A stretch of DNA of 64,000 bases from Echinometra lucunter (lineage: Eukaryota; Echinodermata; Echinoidea; Camarodonta; Echinometridae), in the NCBI GenBank assembly GCA_029962745.1, contig CM057151.1, forward strand, positions 623,298 to 687,297, written 5' to 3'. The position numbers and the translations under genes are program-made. Each line of letters opens with the position of its first letter. The first letter of the stretch is position 1. Under the pieces are notes generated by a model. It did not search any database. It was not told the DNA's origin and saw only the letters and a program-made list of their open reading frames with translations. Shown one piece after another: positions 11,324 through 23,767 of the stretch.

Positions 11324-13926
11324 CCACATCTACTTTTATTTACTTCAACTGAATGTAAAAGTCATCCAACTTACACTGTACTGCTATAATATGGTACATT
11401 AGGCTTGTATTGACTCAGTCTGACATCACATACACCTGAGCTGTGAGTATAGAAGACTATTACTGTCCCAGCCAGCCATTTAGCAGCGCATCAACTGTCT
11501 TACTAGCTCCAGGCACTGGCTAAATATACAGATACACTGTGGCAATGTATAACCATTATCATTAACCAACCAATGATTTGAGAGAATGTGGGGGCCATTG
11601 GGGATGTACAGCCCATTCTTTATGCAAATGAGCAGGGAAATGTTCTCATTCACTGGAGTCTGTTCAGACTATGTTAAAGGAAAAAACACGATTTTGAGAT
11701 GAACCAGGTAATTCGAGAGTGCAATCCAATTTATCTACTAACCCAGTGACTTCTGACCAGACTAGTTGTGGTCAAATCTATCCATATACTCCGCTGACCA
11801 ACAAGGCAAGAAAGATGAGAAGAGTGAACGTTCAAGGATGTCCTCCGGGCAAAAACTCATCACCTACACTCACCATGGCCAAGCCAGCATACTTATGTGG
11901 CTAACCGTTGTCATTAGCATCAATAGGCTCCCCGAGAGAAAGGGCAGACAGTCACGTTCATATCTTACAATTATAACTGAGTTATGGGGTTAAATAAGCA
12001 GATTAGATTACATTTTAAAGTTTTGTTGATATCATGTAGTACTAGAAATATCCTCTTCGAGAAACAAGTAAAGTTAATGTAATATTCATGTGAGGTAGAG
12101 GGATGTCATCTATTAAATTATATTAGGTTGATTGATTGTCAAGTTTCAACATGAAATGATTTTCTTCCATTATTAATGATACTCCAGGCAAATATTCTAT
12201 TCTCAAACTACAGAGACACTTTGTTATAGTCTTTTTCTCCTGCTGTGGCCTCTCTTCTTAATAAGGAAAACACATTTATGTTCCCCTCTATTGACATTAA
12301 TGAATTACATGTTTTCTCAAAAGTCTATTTCGTCTTTTCTGATGTTCTATACTTGACTCCATGAATAACAAAGCTCACAAAAACCTGGGCTAGACTCTAT
12401 GGAAAACGTCATTATCTTATACCAAACTCAAATCATGTCTGTTAGGTGTGAAAAGGTATTTTACCAAATTGTTATGAGGACAGTCACCATGTTATCCTAC
12501 TCATGTTGCTATATCCATCCTGACAAACATCTTCTAGTTTTGGTGAAGTTGAAAGGCTATGCATCCTTGTCACCACGGTGACGAGATGCATGCATGACCA
12601 CAGTCCCTCTCTGTGTCCCTTCTGACGTTACCTCTGTCTCCATCCCGGGGAAACAAATTATTCATTGAAGCTATCGAGTGTCTTCTTCTTGAGACATAAT
12701 GACATGCAAACTGTCATCAAATTAGTTGTAAGTATAGTCCCAAAGAGAGCTAAGATAGCCCCTTAGGGAACCGGAATGCAAAATTAAGCACACATCTAAC
12801 ACCATGGTTTCTACACACTCTGCTAAAATGTGTTAACTCTACCTAAATTCATAGCCACATACTCTGCCGATTCTATTGCTTGCTGTGTATCCATTGCCGG
12901 TTTCTGCACCCCTTCTTGATCAATGCACCACTCACATTCTTTTTACATTCTGCCTGCATTTTCCAGTTATTTAGATTATAATTATATTACACAATGATGC
13001 TGCACTGATGTATGTTTCTTTCTGGCAGTTTTATGTTTAGTACTATGATTATTATGATAATGATAGTGATTATTGTTAAGCAACAGTTATGAGTGAGAAT
13101 CGATGGTATAGTAGCTCTTGATCACATCTTGTCATCTGGGCAATACATCTACATCAGCAGAAGATAGCATGGATTGAATACAGCTGAAAAGTTGGTAATG
13201 AGCATAATTTAGATATTATTCATGTAGATTAGGTGATTAGATCAATCTACATGGATATTTCTTACTGATTTGGGGAAAATGAACTAAATCTTGACATGAA
13301 AATTACTAATCACTTCAGTTGTTCTTCATGTGATATTGATATCCAGGTCTGCTGTATGGAGACTGTTTCATTCACCCTATCAATGAATAGGTGGTATATT
13401 CATTACATGATATACAAATATTGACTGCTTTGCGGGGCTAAATTAAAACTTTAGCCTAATGTCAAAAGTGTACTGCCCCCAAAGACAAAGTCAAGGAGCT
13501 CTAGTTTTAACCCTGACCCCCATAATGAGCAGTCAGCATTTGTTTTATATGCCACATCTTGCATGTGGAATGAAAAAGGGAGTTTTTTTTGACAAAATAT
13601 GTCAAATGCATTCATTTAGGGAAATTTACCACTCCAACAGTAATTGTGCACGTCCTATTTTACTTATCCATTGTTAACATCAAGCGCATCTATTTGCATC
13701 ATTGCTTTATACACAGAAGTAGAACTTTCCCTGATCAATATTTTTCGCTGTGCTGCTTGGCAGTATAGTAATTTCATGCCTGGAGAATTGCCCAATCAAG
13801 AGGCTTAGAATCTTCATCTTAAAGGGATATCACTGTAAATGCAAACAATCATTAGTAGATGTGAAATCATTACTCCCTACCTTCTTTTGCCTTGTCTCTT
13901 TTTTTCTCCTCCTCTTCCTTGTCCGT
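11324..13926. other. Intronic sequence without genes; perfect-core hairpin at 12559-12591
   Basis: No coding evidence. A palindrome centred near 12575 has a GTCACC/GGTGAC core stem and outer ATGCATC/GATGCAT arms (12559-12565 and 12585-12591), separated from the core by a small asymmetric bulge. Confidence 0.5.
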
Positions 13927-14160
13927 ACATCATCATCATCACCATCACCATCACTATCATCACCACCACCACCATTATGATCACCATCATCATCCTTCTG
14001 CTCCTTATGATCTTTATGATTATCATTATCTCCCTCCTCATCATCATCATGATAATCATCATCATCACTATCGTAATCATCAATATCATCATCATCATCA
14101 CCACCACCACCACCACCACCACCACCACCACCACCACCACCACTACCATGATCACTACCA
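13927..14160. repeat. (CAT)n/(CAC)n trinucleotide microsatellite
   Basis: Compound ATC, ATT and ACC trinucleotide array ending in a nearly pure CAC run at about 14099-14144. It produces false poly-His, Ile/Thr and Met/Val frames. Confidence 0.93.
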
Positions 14161-16493
14161 CTGTCACATTCTCAACCATAATCATCACCTTTATCATCTC
14201 TTCCAATATGAGGTTTTATCATTGTATTGATCACAGTCTTCTCTATCCTGACAGTAGTATATTCAGCTGCTATACACTACTAGCAGAGAAGTCATGAAGT
14301 CATAGTGTATTTGGTTGACAGTATCTTGATATATCCTAATGACCAGTGTGTCACTGTTAATCCTAACAACTTTAATAGAAGCCCATCTAAATGGGGTCTT
14401 CAAATTACTGCAAAGTAGCAGACTTAATTGATGCTTTCACATCTTGGCAGCTAGTTTTTCTCCCAATCCAATAAAAGTCAGTCCAGATTTAGGTCATGTA
14501 TGAATGATGATAACCAGCCTGCAGTTCTCTTTATTAAGGGTTAATTACCAAGGCAACTATTTCTAGATAATGTGTCATATTACTGAAGTCAAGACTATCT
14601 TCGTTCATCTCAATATTTAATTTATAAACTGAAATCTGCTTTATTGTCATATGAAAAAACATATTCAATATCTATTGATTTTTCTGCGTGAGGTAGCACT
14701 ATTTGGAGATATTACTTGATGTTTCAAGATAGAGAAGGCTTGAGTATTTCTCAAAAATATCATAAGATAGAAAGCAAACAATATGTATAGCGTTAGCTAA
14801 CAATTCGTGCTAAAAGCCAGAAAATCTCTGCCCTGTAATTTGGCCGTTTGCTTGAAGATCACAAGCCTGGCTCTCCTAAGCCTTAAATAAATCACGCTCA
14901 GGAATTAAATAGGCTCTGTCCCTTGCTATTTGAAACTCCTAAAGTCCTCTTTATATACACAGCTTGTTTCTTGACATTTAAATTTGAAACCGAGGATCTT
15001 TCAGAGAAGACCTTCCAATGTAATTCAGCGTGTGCCCAATTCAGCTCCACTCGTGTCTGCAATAAAGCATATCTTTTTGGAGGGAGAGAGAGTGTGCCGG
15101 AAAAAAGTGGGATCCGATTGCAAATGAAAAGCATTGAGGGTTGATAAAGTTAAGTAGAATGGGAGGGATATGATAGGGAAATGATGGGGGGAAACCCACT
15201 TTATTGGCTTTGGCTTAGATGTCACTGACGTTTCTTTCAAATAGGGTCGAACTCATTTCCTCGGGAGGAGATACTTTTGTTGCTCAATCAAAGAGAGGTA
15301 GAGTGAAAGAGATGTGGCAGTTAAAAAAAGACTGGTGTTTGATACAGTTACAATCATTTAGGAGTTAGTGAAAATGGTTGAGTTGCTGTTATGGATATAC
15401 ATGTATGTATGGAGAGGAAGTCACATTTTTTGTAAGGTCATCCTTACTAATACAGTCCTGTTTTGAAATAGTTCAGGTGATAGCTCAAGTAAATTCTGTA
15501 GAATTGCCATTTAACATGTAGCATCCTTTTTACAGTTGCTACTATGAAATTACAATTGCTACTATAAAATTAAAGCTTGTTCACATGTAAAACAGCAACC
15601 CCCTGTGGGTTTTTTTGGTGCTTATAAATGGGTGGTATATGAGGGGAAAATTGAATAAATGCCGAGGCAAAAAGCATTTTTCGGCCTCCTAGCAGCAAAA
15701 CAATATGGACCAATCAAATTTGTATAAAGCTTGCCCGAAATATGACATCATGAGTTTGTCTGCTTGACTTCTGGCAAAACTCTTTTATTTGAGCATAAAC
15801 TGTTATTGATGTTAGTGACGTTACCATAGATGGCACATAAATAAGATGCGATGCTTTGCTGCTAGCTATATGAATGATCCTTTGATGGAGTAATATTCTA
15901 ATTTCAAGAATGTTATGGCACCCATTCCAGGAAGCTAGGTTCTAAAGTTTATCTCCTACAGCTTAGAATGTAGAATGAGAATGAGATTAAAGAAGGAGAG
16001 AGAGAAAACTTTTTTGAATACGGTCTTCCTTCTAGCACCTCACTCATGCCTATAGAAATAAGCCCCAAGCATCCCATATAGATCTAGTATTATGAACATG
16101 GTATGACAGAGATATAATGATGAAATCATTGTCTTGCTGAGTATAGAGGAAGAGAATTCAGCTGTTTGAAGTTCCTGTTGTTAAGTCTCTTCCCCTAGAT
16201 AAGATGACTAGCGCCTGTCATTCATCCTTCTCTTTCATCTTCTCCTCTCTTTTTTAAACATTCTTGCTTCATTTCTTCTTCTAATAGTATTGATTGGTTG
16301 TTTTATCTATTTTCTTCATCTGTTACAGGAAAATCCTCGAAAATCTCATCGTAACTTGTCTTGAATCTTACCAGTCCTGTGCATGTACCTTTAAAACCTT
16401 CTCTTTATAACATTTCTCTATTTCTATTCTGCTGTTTTTTTCTGTCTTTATCATTTCATTTAAAGTATTCAGTAGAATGATTTAGAAAACATA
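14161..16493. other. Intronic sequence without genes
   Basis: No recognisable gene or element. The overlapping open frames at 14898-15240 on both strands have no domain I know. Confidence 0.5.
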
Positions 16494-16521
16494 CCTCTCT
16501 CTCTCTCTCTCTCTCTCTCTT
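16494..16521. repeat. (CT)n dinucleotide microsatellite
   Basis: Pure CT run of about 13 units. Confidence 0.92.
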
Positions 16522-16578
16522 GAGCAGTATCATTGAGTTCTCTATCTTACATCTCTGTTTTACAGATCTATGTATGTA

Positions 16579-16692
16579 GACCTCTCTATACCTATCATTT
16601 CTGTCTTGCCTATCTATGCATGCCAGACCTATCTAAACCTATTATTTCTGTCTTGCCTATCTATGCTTGCCAGACCTCTCTATACCTATTAT
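16579..16692. repeat. 47-bp tandem repeat, about 2.4 copies
   Basis: Units begin GACCTCTCTATACCTAT at 16579, GACCTATCTAAACCTAT at 16626 and GACCTCTCTATACCTAT at 16673, an exact 47-bp period. Because 47 is not a multiple of three, the open frame across it is not a protein repeat. Confidence 0.85.
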
Positions 16693-18537
16693 ATCATGAA
16701 TTCAATCAGACTTGTCATTTTCCACTCCACTCCTTTCAATCAGCCAAAAGCATTCTGGATGCTTTCCTGTCCCTGAAATCATTCCTTTGATTGAGCATCA
16801 GAAGCTAGCTTGGTCAATATTTTGATATGAAGAGTAGCGTGATCTCCATTTCTAGATTGATACTCTATGTCTCTGTCGTCCTTGTTTTTCACATGGCTAC
16901 GCCCGTGTAATCAGGTATGACAATGGAAATCTTTACTTTTCTCTCATGTTAATATTACTGGACTCATGTTTTTATTTGAAAAGAGAGAAATTTGAATCAT
17001 CAAGGATCTGTCTTTTTCCCCTATTTCTCCTGTCTTCCAAGTAGAGATTCTTCAGATCTGATATTGTCATGAGGAAAAAGGTCTTATTGTCAAATCACCA
17101 ACATGCTATAAAAATAGTTATCAGGAAACTCTCTATGTAAAATTATCAAAGAACTTATGGGAGAGACTTCATAATCTGAGCGTGGGGATGAAGATCCTTA
17201 AAAAGAACAAGTAGGTTCTCAGTTTCATTATTTCAGCTATTTTGTGAGGCTTGTCTGTGTTTATAATTGGAAGGAATAATGTTTGCCTGAGCCTTGATAG
17301 AGAGGGAGCCAACGTATGCTTGGGATTTTACTTTAAAAGCTTTCGATCTGTCAATGAATAAAGAAAAGGCATTAGCAGGAGCATCTCCCACCTTATACGT
17401 CTTGCTGGTTCATGCATGCCAAACAAACTAACTCTTACTCTTACATCTCTCTCTCTAAAAGAGGCAAAAATGTCTTGGGATCATATTGCAAGCAAACATT
17501 TCAAGAGACAAACATGTTAGTGACTTGCATTCTCCACGCAGTCTGCTTGGGAAGATTTTATCAAAGACTTTGAAATAGAAAGGACACCACTCGTAGGAAT
17601 AGTGCTCCAAGTGTTATGCAAATAATACATTCCATTAGGGAGCATTTCAATATCCCTTGTAACTTGATCATCAAAATTTACTTTAGTAGAGTTGCCATGC
17701 CCTCATCCCTGGGCCAAACAAACCTCACTTAGTATACTCTTGTGTGTGAACCCTCTCTAATTCTATGTGATCTGTCCAAGGTACGGTCCCTATTGTTTGC
17801 TGACATGGTTAGTCAGATCACATGTACTTTGTGATATTAGGGTAAGATGATCCTGTGTCAATGCAACCATTGTGTCTATGGTTGGTACATGAATCATATC
17901 AAATGATATTACAAATTTCACTTATCTTTTTTGAATGAGAAAGAAGACTCTTGATGCATATCAAAGTCATTTGAGTTGTAGATGAGAGTAAGGCAGGCAG
18001 GCAATGCTAGCCCCCCCCCCCCCCCCCCCCTCAGAACTGTTTCAAAAGTGCATGCTGCACTAAACCGTGAGACATGCTGTACTAAACCCTTGGACATACT
18101 CTACAGTGAGCTATATTTATTGGCTTAACAACGGAATACACTATTATTTCTATATGCATGTATTTGTAATTCATATATCTCTCACTCTTTTTTTTTCTTT
18201 TTCTTAAATCTTTCTATTTGTCTTATTCATCACTATCTCTGTTTGTATACCTCTCTTTTGTATCTGTGGGTCTGTCCCTTTCGGTCACCAAAACATTACT
18301 TCACCGCTTCTCAAAATCTCTTTCAATTACTCTAATGATGTAATACTGAAACTTTCTGTTGCCTATTTCAAATATTTTCTCTTGTCTTGGGATGTCACTT
18401 TCCCTCCAAATTTTATATCCTATTTCTTCTCCCTGTCTTTCTCTTCTCATTTTGTTTCTTTTGACTGGAATGGCCATGGATGTCACTCCTGACATTTCTT
18501 ACTAAGAATTGGATTGGATCTTGATGCCAGTCTAGGG
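16693..18537. other. Intronic sequence without genes; 20-nt poly-C at 18011-18030
   Basis: Last stretch of contig 1 before the duplicated part. It includes an uninterrupted run of 20 C at 18011-18030. No coding evidence. Confidence 0.55.
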
Positions 18538-19934
18538 AAATAGTGATGGATTCCCTTGGGCAAAGTACGCTCCAATTTGTTCCTATTCTACCTCCATGTC
18601 AACACCTATAGCCAGAAGGCCTAGCACAAAAAATCCTTCAGATTGCTCCAAGAAAAAGAGCCGTATTAGAGATAAGATGTGAGAAGTATCACGCTTTTAC
18701 CTCCCTGTGGGATTTCAACGTCCTGTAAAACCAGTTACCACCAGGGACTTGACCATTTTTATGTGGAATACACTTGAACAAAAAGCAGAAAATAGATGAT
18801 GAGATATGAAATTCTACAGGTCTATAAATTAAGACAGTTCTCACCATGTCCTACCTTATCCATCACTCTCATTCTGCCCTCCTATCAAGTCTTTATATCA
18901 CCATGGTTACATAAGTATCATATAGAAAGAAATGAAGATATTCTTGTCCTTACCTTTTATCTTTCCTGTTCTCACATTTTCTGAAAGACTTCAGAAATAG
19001 AACATCTTGACTTTTTATTCCTTTGTAAACTGATATAGAAAATGCAATGCAAGTTTTATATTCATAACATCCATGCATTTGTGATTATTTTCATCCCAAG
19101 TCACTTGTTGTGATATGTTCTAGATATGACTAGCTGGCTATCTTACATCTTACGCTTCTCGGATATCAAGTAAATGTCAGTATTCAAAATGCAAAGTCAA
19201 ATTTTTAACTTAATGCAGACAGCTTGGAATTGGTTCTGCCAGTATCTAAATTAAGCCATCTAAAAATATATTTCTTCATCACAAGATTGGCTGATTGTGT
19301 TGCCACTGTAAAACTAGATCAACATTCTTGAATGAAAGTAGCAAAACATCTTGATTATTGCCATAACTTATATGAACGATAGTCTCAAAGTAGAACATCT
19401 AGGTTTTGGAGTGCCAATAATTGCTTAAGCTTAACCAATGAATGAATGACTCGAGCTTTGACTAAACACCACTCTAACAATTTGCAGTTTTATTTAATGC
19501 CCTAAATACATGATATAATGCAATTATGGTATGGTTTCCCTTTCATTTTGTATTACTTGCCTGTATAAGAGAGAGAGAGAAAGAGGAAGAGAAGGAGAGA
19601 GAGAGATGGTGAAGAAGAGAGAGGGAAGAAGGGGAGAATTGAGTGGGGAGCAAGGGGGAGCCAGGGGTGTGTGTGTGTGGGGGGGGGGGTGGGAGATAGA
19701 AGAGGGAGCAGCAGATTTTAGATCGTTGCTAGAGCATATTAACATTGCTGCCTATATATGCTATACTGAAGCCCATGTTTACATTTCTAACCAAGCTAGA
19801 GTAAAGATATTGATCCAGTCTTACATGCAGCTGTTCCTCTGCAATATCACACAGTTTACATTTCTAATGTGATTGCACCTCTATTCTAAGCATCATTAAG
19901 TCAGTTTTACACCACTAAGTGATACCAAATTCTT

Positions 19935-19967
<33 letters not shown>

Positions 19968-21296
19968 ATAATCTTCGTAGTTTGCAACATCATTTTTTTT
20001 ATGTCCTCTCGCCCAAGCTTCTTCTTTATTTTTATTTGTTATCATACCCCACTCTCATGCAATGTATTTCCTTTTTATCTTTCTCTATATTTTTGACTTG
20101 TTGCATCTCTTGCCCCCTCCCCTATCTTTTCTTATTTTTATTATATCCGATATATATATATATATATATATATATCTTCTTTTGCTTCCTTTGTAAATAT
20201 TTCTTTGTATCCCTTCTCAAAATATTTTTTCCTTAAACATATTTCTCTCTTTGTATCCAATATCTATCTCTCTGTATCTCTGTCTGTGTCTCTGTCTCTG
20301 TCCCACTCTCATGGCTATGTATTTTCAAAGCAAACATGCCTAGGTATTACTTCCTTCAAATGCTTCACATTGTTCCCAATTCTCAGCCCCTTGAATTACT
20401 CCATGCTCTGTAGAGCAGATTTTCTATTTCATTGGGTTTCGGTGGTTGTAGAAGGTTTAACCCTGGCCTGCCGTGCCGTACCGCAGGTGCATGTTTTGAC
20501 GGACGCCAATAAATCACTTACGAGCGATTAACTACTCCGCCTCCACAGATATTGCTGTTTTTTCTATCTATTGTTTTTCTCAATACAGCCATTAACTTTG
20601 CAAGCAGACACAAATGTTAATTGTGTGTTATCATAACTGTTGGAAATCAATTATTTCAATAAAAGCCCTTATTTGAGCACAGCTGATAAATAAATTTGTG
20701 TAACTTAGACATAGGAATCAACATACAGAAGGAGACCAGTCAAGATATTTATCCAAAATATAAGCAGCTGCTTAAAGCTGAGTTGCCATTTAAAACCATT
20801 TGATGATTTGAAAGAATCATAGTGAACAATTTCAGAGCCCTAATTTATTTCTGGGTCTTAATCCTAGAAGCAGAAACCAATTTGCTTTTCAGTCTCAGTA
20901 AATACTCTTTGAAGGAAACTTTGTAGGGGAAAAACAACTTAACATGGCAAATTGGATTTAATTTTCTATTCAAACTTCTTATGTATATTATTTGTGCTCT
21001 TTTGATAGTCATCACATAGAACAACTTTTTGCAAACTTTGTAATTAATGTAATTTCGCTACTTTGGAAAATATAATTTTTTTTACAAGATACCTCTGTGA
21101 TCATTGTTGGAGGATGCCCTCTAAAGTAGATGTGGAACTAGTCAGAGGAAATTGGTAGAGGAAAGCTCCTGCCTCTTGCAGTTACCTTCCAATTTGACAT
21201 CACAGAAATGTATATGTATTAGTAATAGCTGTGATACTTTTAACTATTTCTGATGAAATGGACACCATTGTTATGAATTATTACAGCATAAATGCA

Positions 21297-21382
21297 CAAG
21301 GCGAGAGCGGGATTCGAACTCAGGCTCTGGAGACAGTAAACCGACGCGTAACTCATGAGCAACGCAAGCGGGAGACACTGGA
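21297..21382 (-). repeat. tRNA-like SINE fragment (copy 1)
   Basis: Read on the minus strand, TTGCTCATGAGTTAC resembles a pol III A-box and GAGTTCGAATCCC (B-box region, at about 21308-21320 on the + strand) is a near-perfect B-box about 40 nt downstream. The stems of a true tRNA do not form, so it is a decayed tRNA-derived repeat and not a tRNA gene. The copy in contig 2 is at 31077-31160. Confidence 0.4.
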
Positions 21383-23715
21383 GTGGGTTCTCTGAGAAAT
21401 TTGTACCTTGAATTCCTACATACGTGCTTATACATATTCATTTCTATGATGTTTCTATCACGTGTCTCTGATGTCAAATTGAAGGGTAATTGTGAGAGGC
21501 AGGGACTATCCTCTACTGAGGAAATTCAACCAATTTGTTGGATTCGAGCCATGATGCAAAAAATCCTGTATGTTTGGATGAAAGGTGCAAAGTTGTACAA
21601 TAGATCAGTCATATAGTGGTTGTTTGAGAACAAAATGAATTAAATAACAAAATGAATGATTGTCGATATAAAGACAATCCTGTTTGCTTCGTTTGGATGA
21701 AAATTTAAGTATTTTCATTCTTCAAGTGTGTAAGAAGTTACATCATTCTGATAGGAAGTAAAGCAATATGAAAAATTCTGTTTGGTATAAAAGAAATATC
21801 TCGGAAACCGTCCTCATTGTAAGTGGTCAATTTGGGGTTCTCATATTACTGCTGTGGCTAGAATGAAATCTGTGCCAGTGAAATCTAAGCTGTTTTCCAC
21901 ATCTGTTATGAAGTTTACCTAAGAGATACTTTTCAGAGGCTTTTATTCAGCGATGGTTGTTACTTAGCAACAGGATTCAAGAATGAACTATACTGGATAA
22001 CATTACAAATTAACCTTTATTTTTCTTTACCAAACTTTAGCTTGAGCTTTAATGAAAATTGCTTTTTGCAAAAGAAAGAAGAAAATAAAAGCAAGAGATG
22101 GTAGTCTAAAAAGCTAGTCAGTTTGAAATAAATTGAATTGATAATCTTATTAAATAATGAAGACATACAGAGCATGTGGTGATTTTAATATGTTGATCTT
22201 GCGTAAGTTTACCATGCTGCATTTTAAATGGTGTAGTAAACTGGTAGGTTTAAGGACTAATATACAGAAGGATAAGTGCATATTAATATGAGGCACAAAG
22301 CAGTCTGAAATATAAGACTTGTAGGAAAAATTCGCTTTGAGTCCCAAGTCCATGGAGAGTTGTGTGTTCTGAATTACAAGTGTGATCAGGATTGCAATAA
22401 GCTAATTGTTGTCCCTCAACGATTCCTGAATTTTTACTCTCATCCAGAAAAGGGATGTTTCTTTCTTTCTCTGTAGAAAGGACTAAGCACAATTGCTGGA
22501 GGGAAGAGATCAGCATGTGGAAATGAGAAAATACTGTATATAGAAACAATTTAGAGAAAAATAGGAAAACAAGAAAACTGCTGTGAATTGGAAGAAAAAT
22601 TAAAATAAAATTGATATGCTTTTGCTACACATATAAACTATACACCTGAATTTTGTTTGCATGCAGTAGATTATGACTATTCAAGGGGCGAAATTCATTT
22701 AAACACAAGGAAAGAGTTTCAAAAATATGAGAAGAGAGAGGTAGAGGACAGAGAGAAGGGGCCGGTGCCCATGGGGGACTTTCTTTTGATTAAGTTGTAG
22801 GCTTGGGGCAGGTGACAAAAGTTGATAATCTATTTGCACATCTTGTTATGGTTGCGCCTTGGTCTCTCTGGGATTGGAAGCAGAATAAATTGGCTTCTTA
22901 CAAGTCTTCCTTGAGAGACCCTCAGCCTGTCAAGATCCAATTGATCTAAAGTACAATCCTACCTCCCTTGCAAACGGTACCTACCATTCTGTATATTTTG
23001 TTGGAAAGTGCACAGTAAATGGGCATTTTGAGATGAACTTGTTTTCAACAAACTCTTTTCTCCATTGAATCTAGGTTAAAGCATCCTATTATACAGTTCT
23101 TTCCTTCTCTGACGTAGTGTCAGGCAAATGCGAGAGTACATGTGGTATCTGTGTTGAAACCTGACTGTGTAAAATATAATGTAATGATCAATGCATTTAA
23201 CATACAGGATATGACAGAATAAAAGATTTGTTTCTGAATATTCTGAAATAACCTTTTTGACAAAAATGCTGCAGGAAGACCCACACAGAATACTGGAATA
23301 CTTGAATGATAATTCAAGTATTTTGTCTTTAATTTTTCTATGTTTGTTATTGAAACTTAATCTGTGTGGAGTGTACTTTCCTAAATCAACATCTGTTCAT
23401 GCCATGTAAACTTCAGTATTCATGTCACGCCAGCTCAACTCGTGTCCATACAGATTTATTACGAGAATCGCCTGCGTCAAGCAAGGCATAACGAAACAAT
23501 CGTGCGTCATGCAGGATTCAAATCGTAATGCAATCGTGTGCCCACAAGGTAGGTTACGGGGATATCCGGAAAAGTCGGAAACCCAATGCAGAATAACGAT
23601 TAAGCCCCAGAGTGATGCTTAGAGATAGATAACACTGGATTTCACTCTCATCCATCTCCCTAACTCTCTCACTCTCTCCCTAGGATTATTCAACCCCTAG
23701 AATTGGCAATAACAA

Positions 23716-23717
<2 letters not shown>

Positions 23718-23764
<47 letters not shown>
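23718..23764. repeat. (GA)n microsatellite, allele 1
   Basis: Pure GA run of about 46 bp. The counterpart in contig 2 (33511-33549) is shorter and interrupted by AAG. The substitution rate between the two copies rises just after this point. Confidence 0.9.

Positions 23765-23767
<3 letters not shown>

Noticed and set aside
13877..14297. Poly-His, poly-Val and Ile/Thr frames over the trinucleotide arrays (also 1619-1930 and 10977-11327)
   Set aside because: Direct translation of microsatellites; no gene structure.
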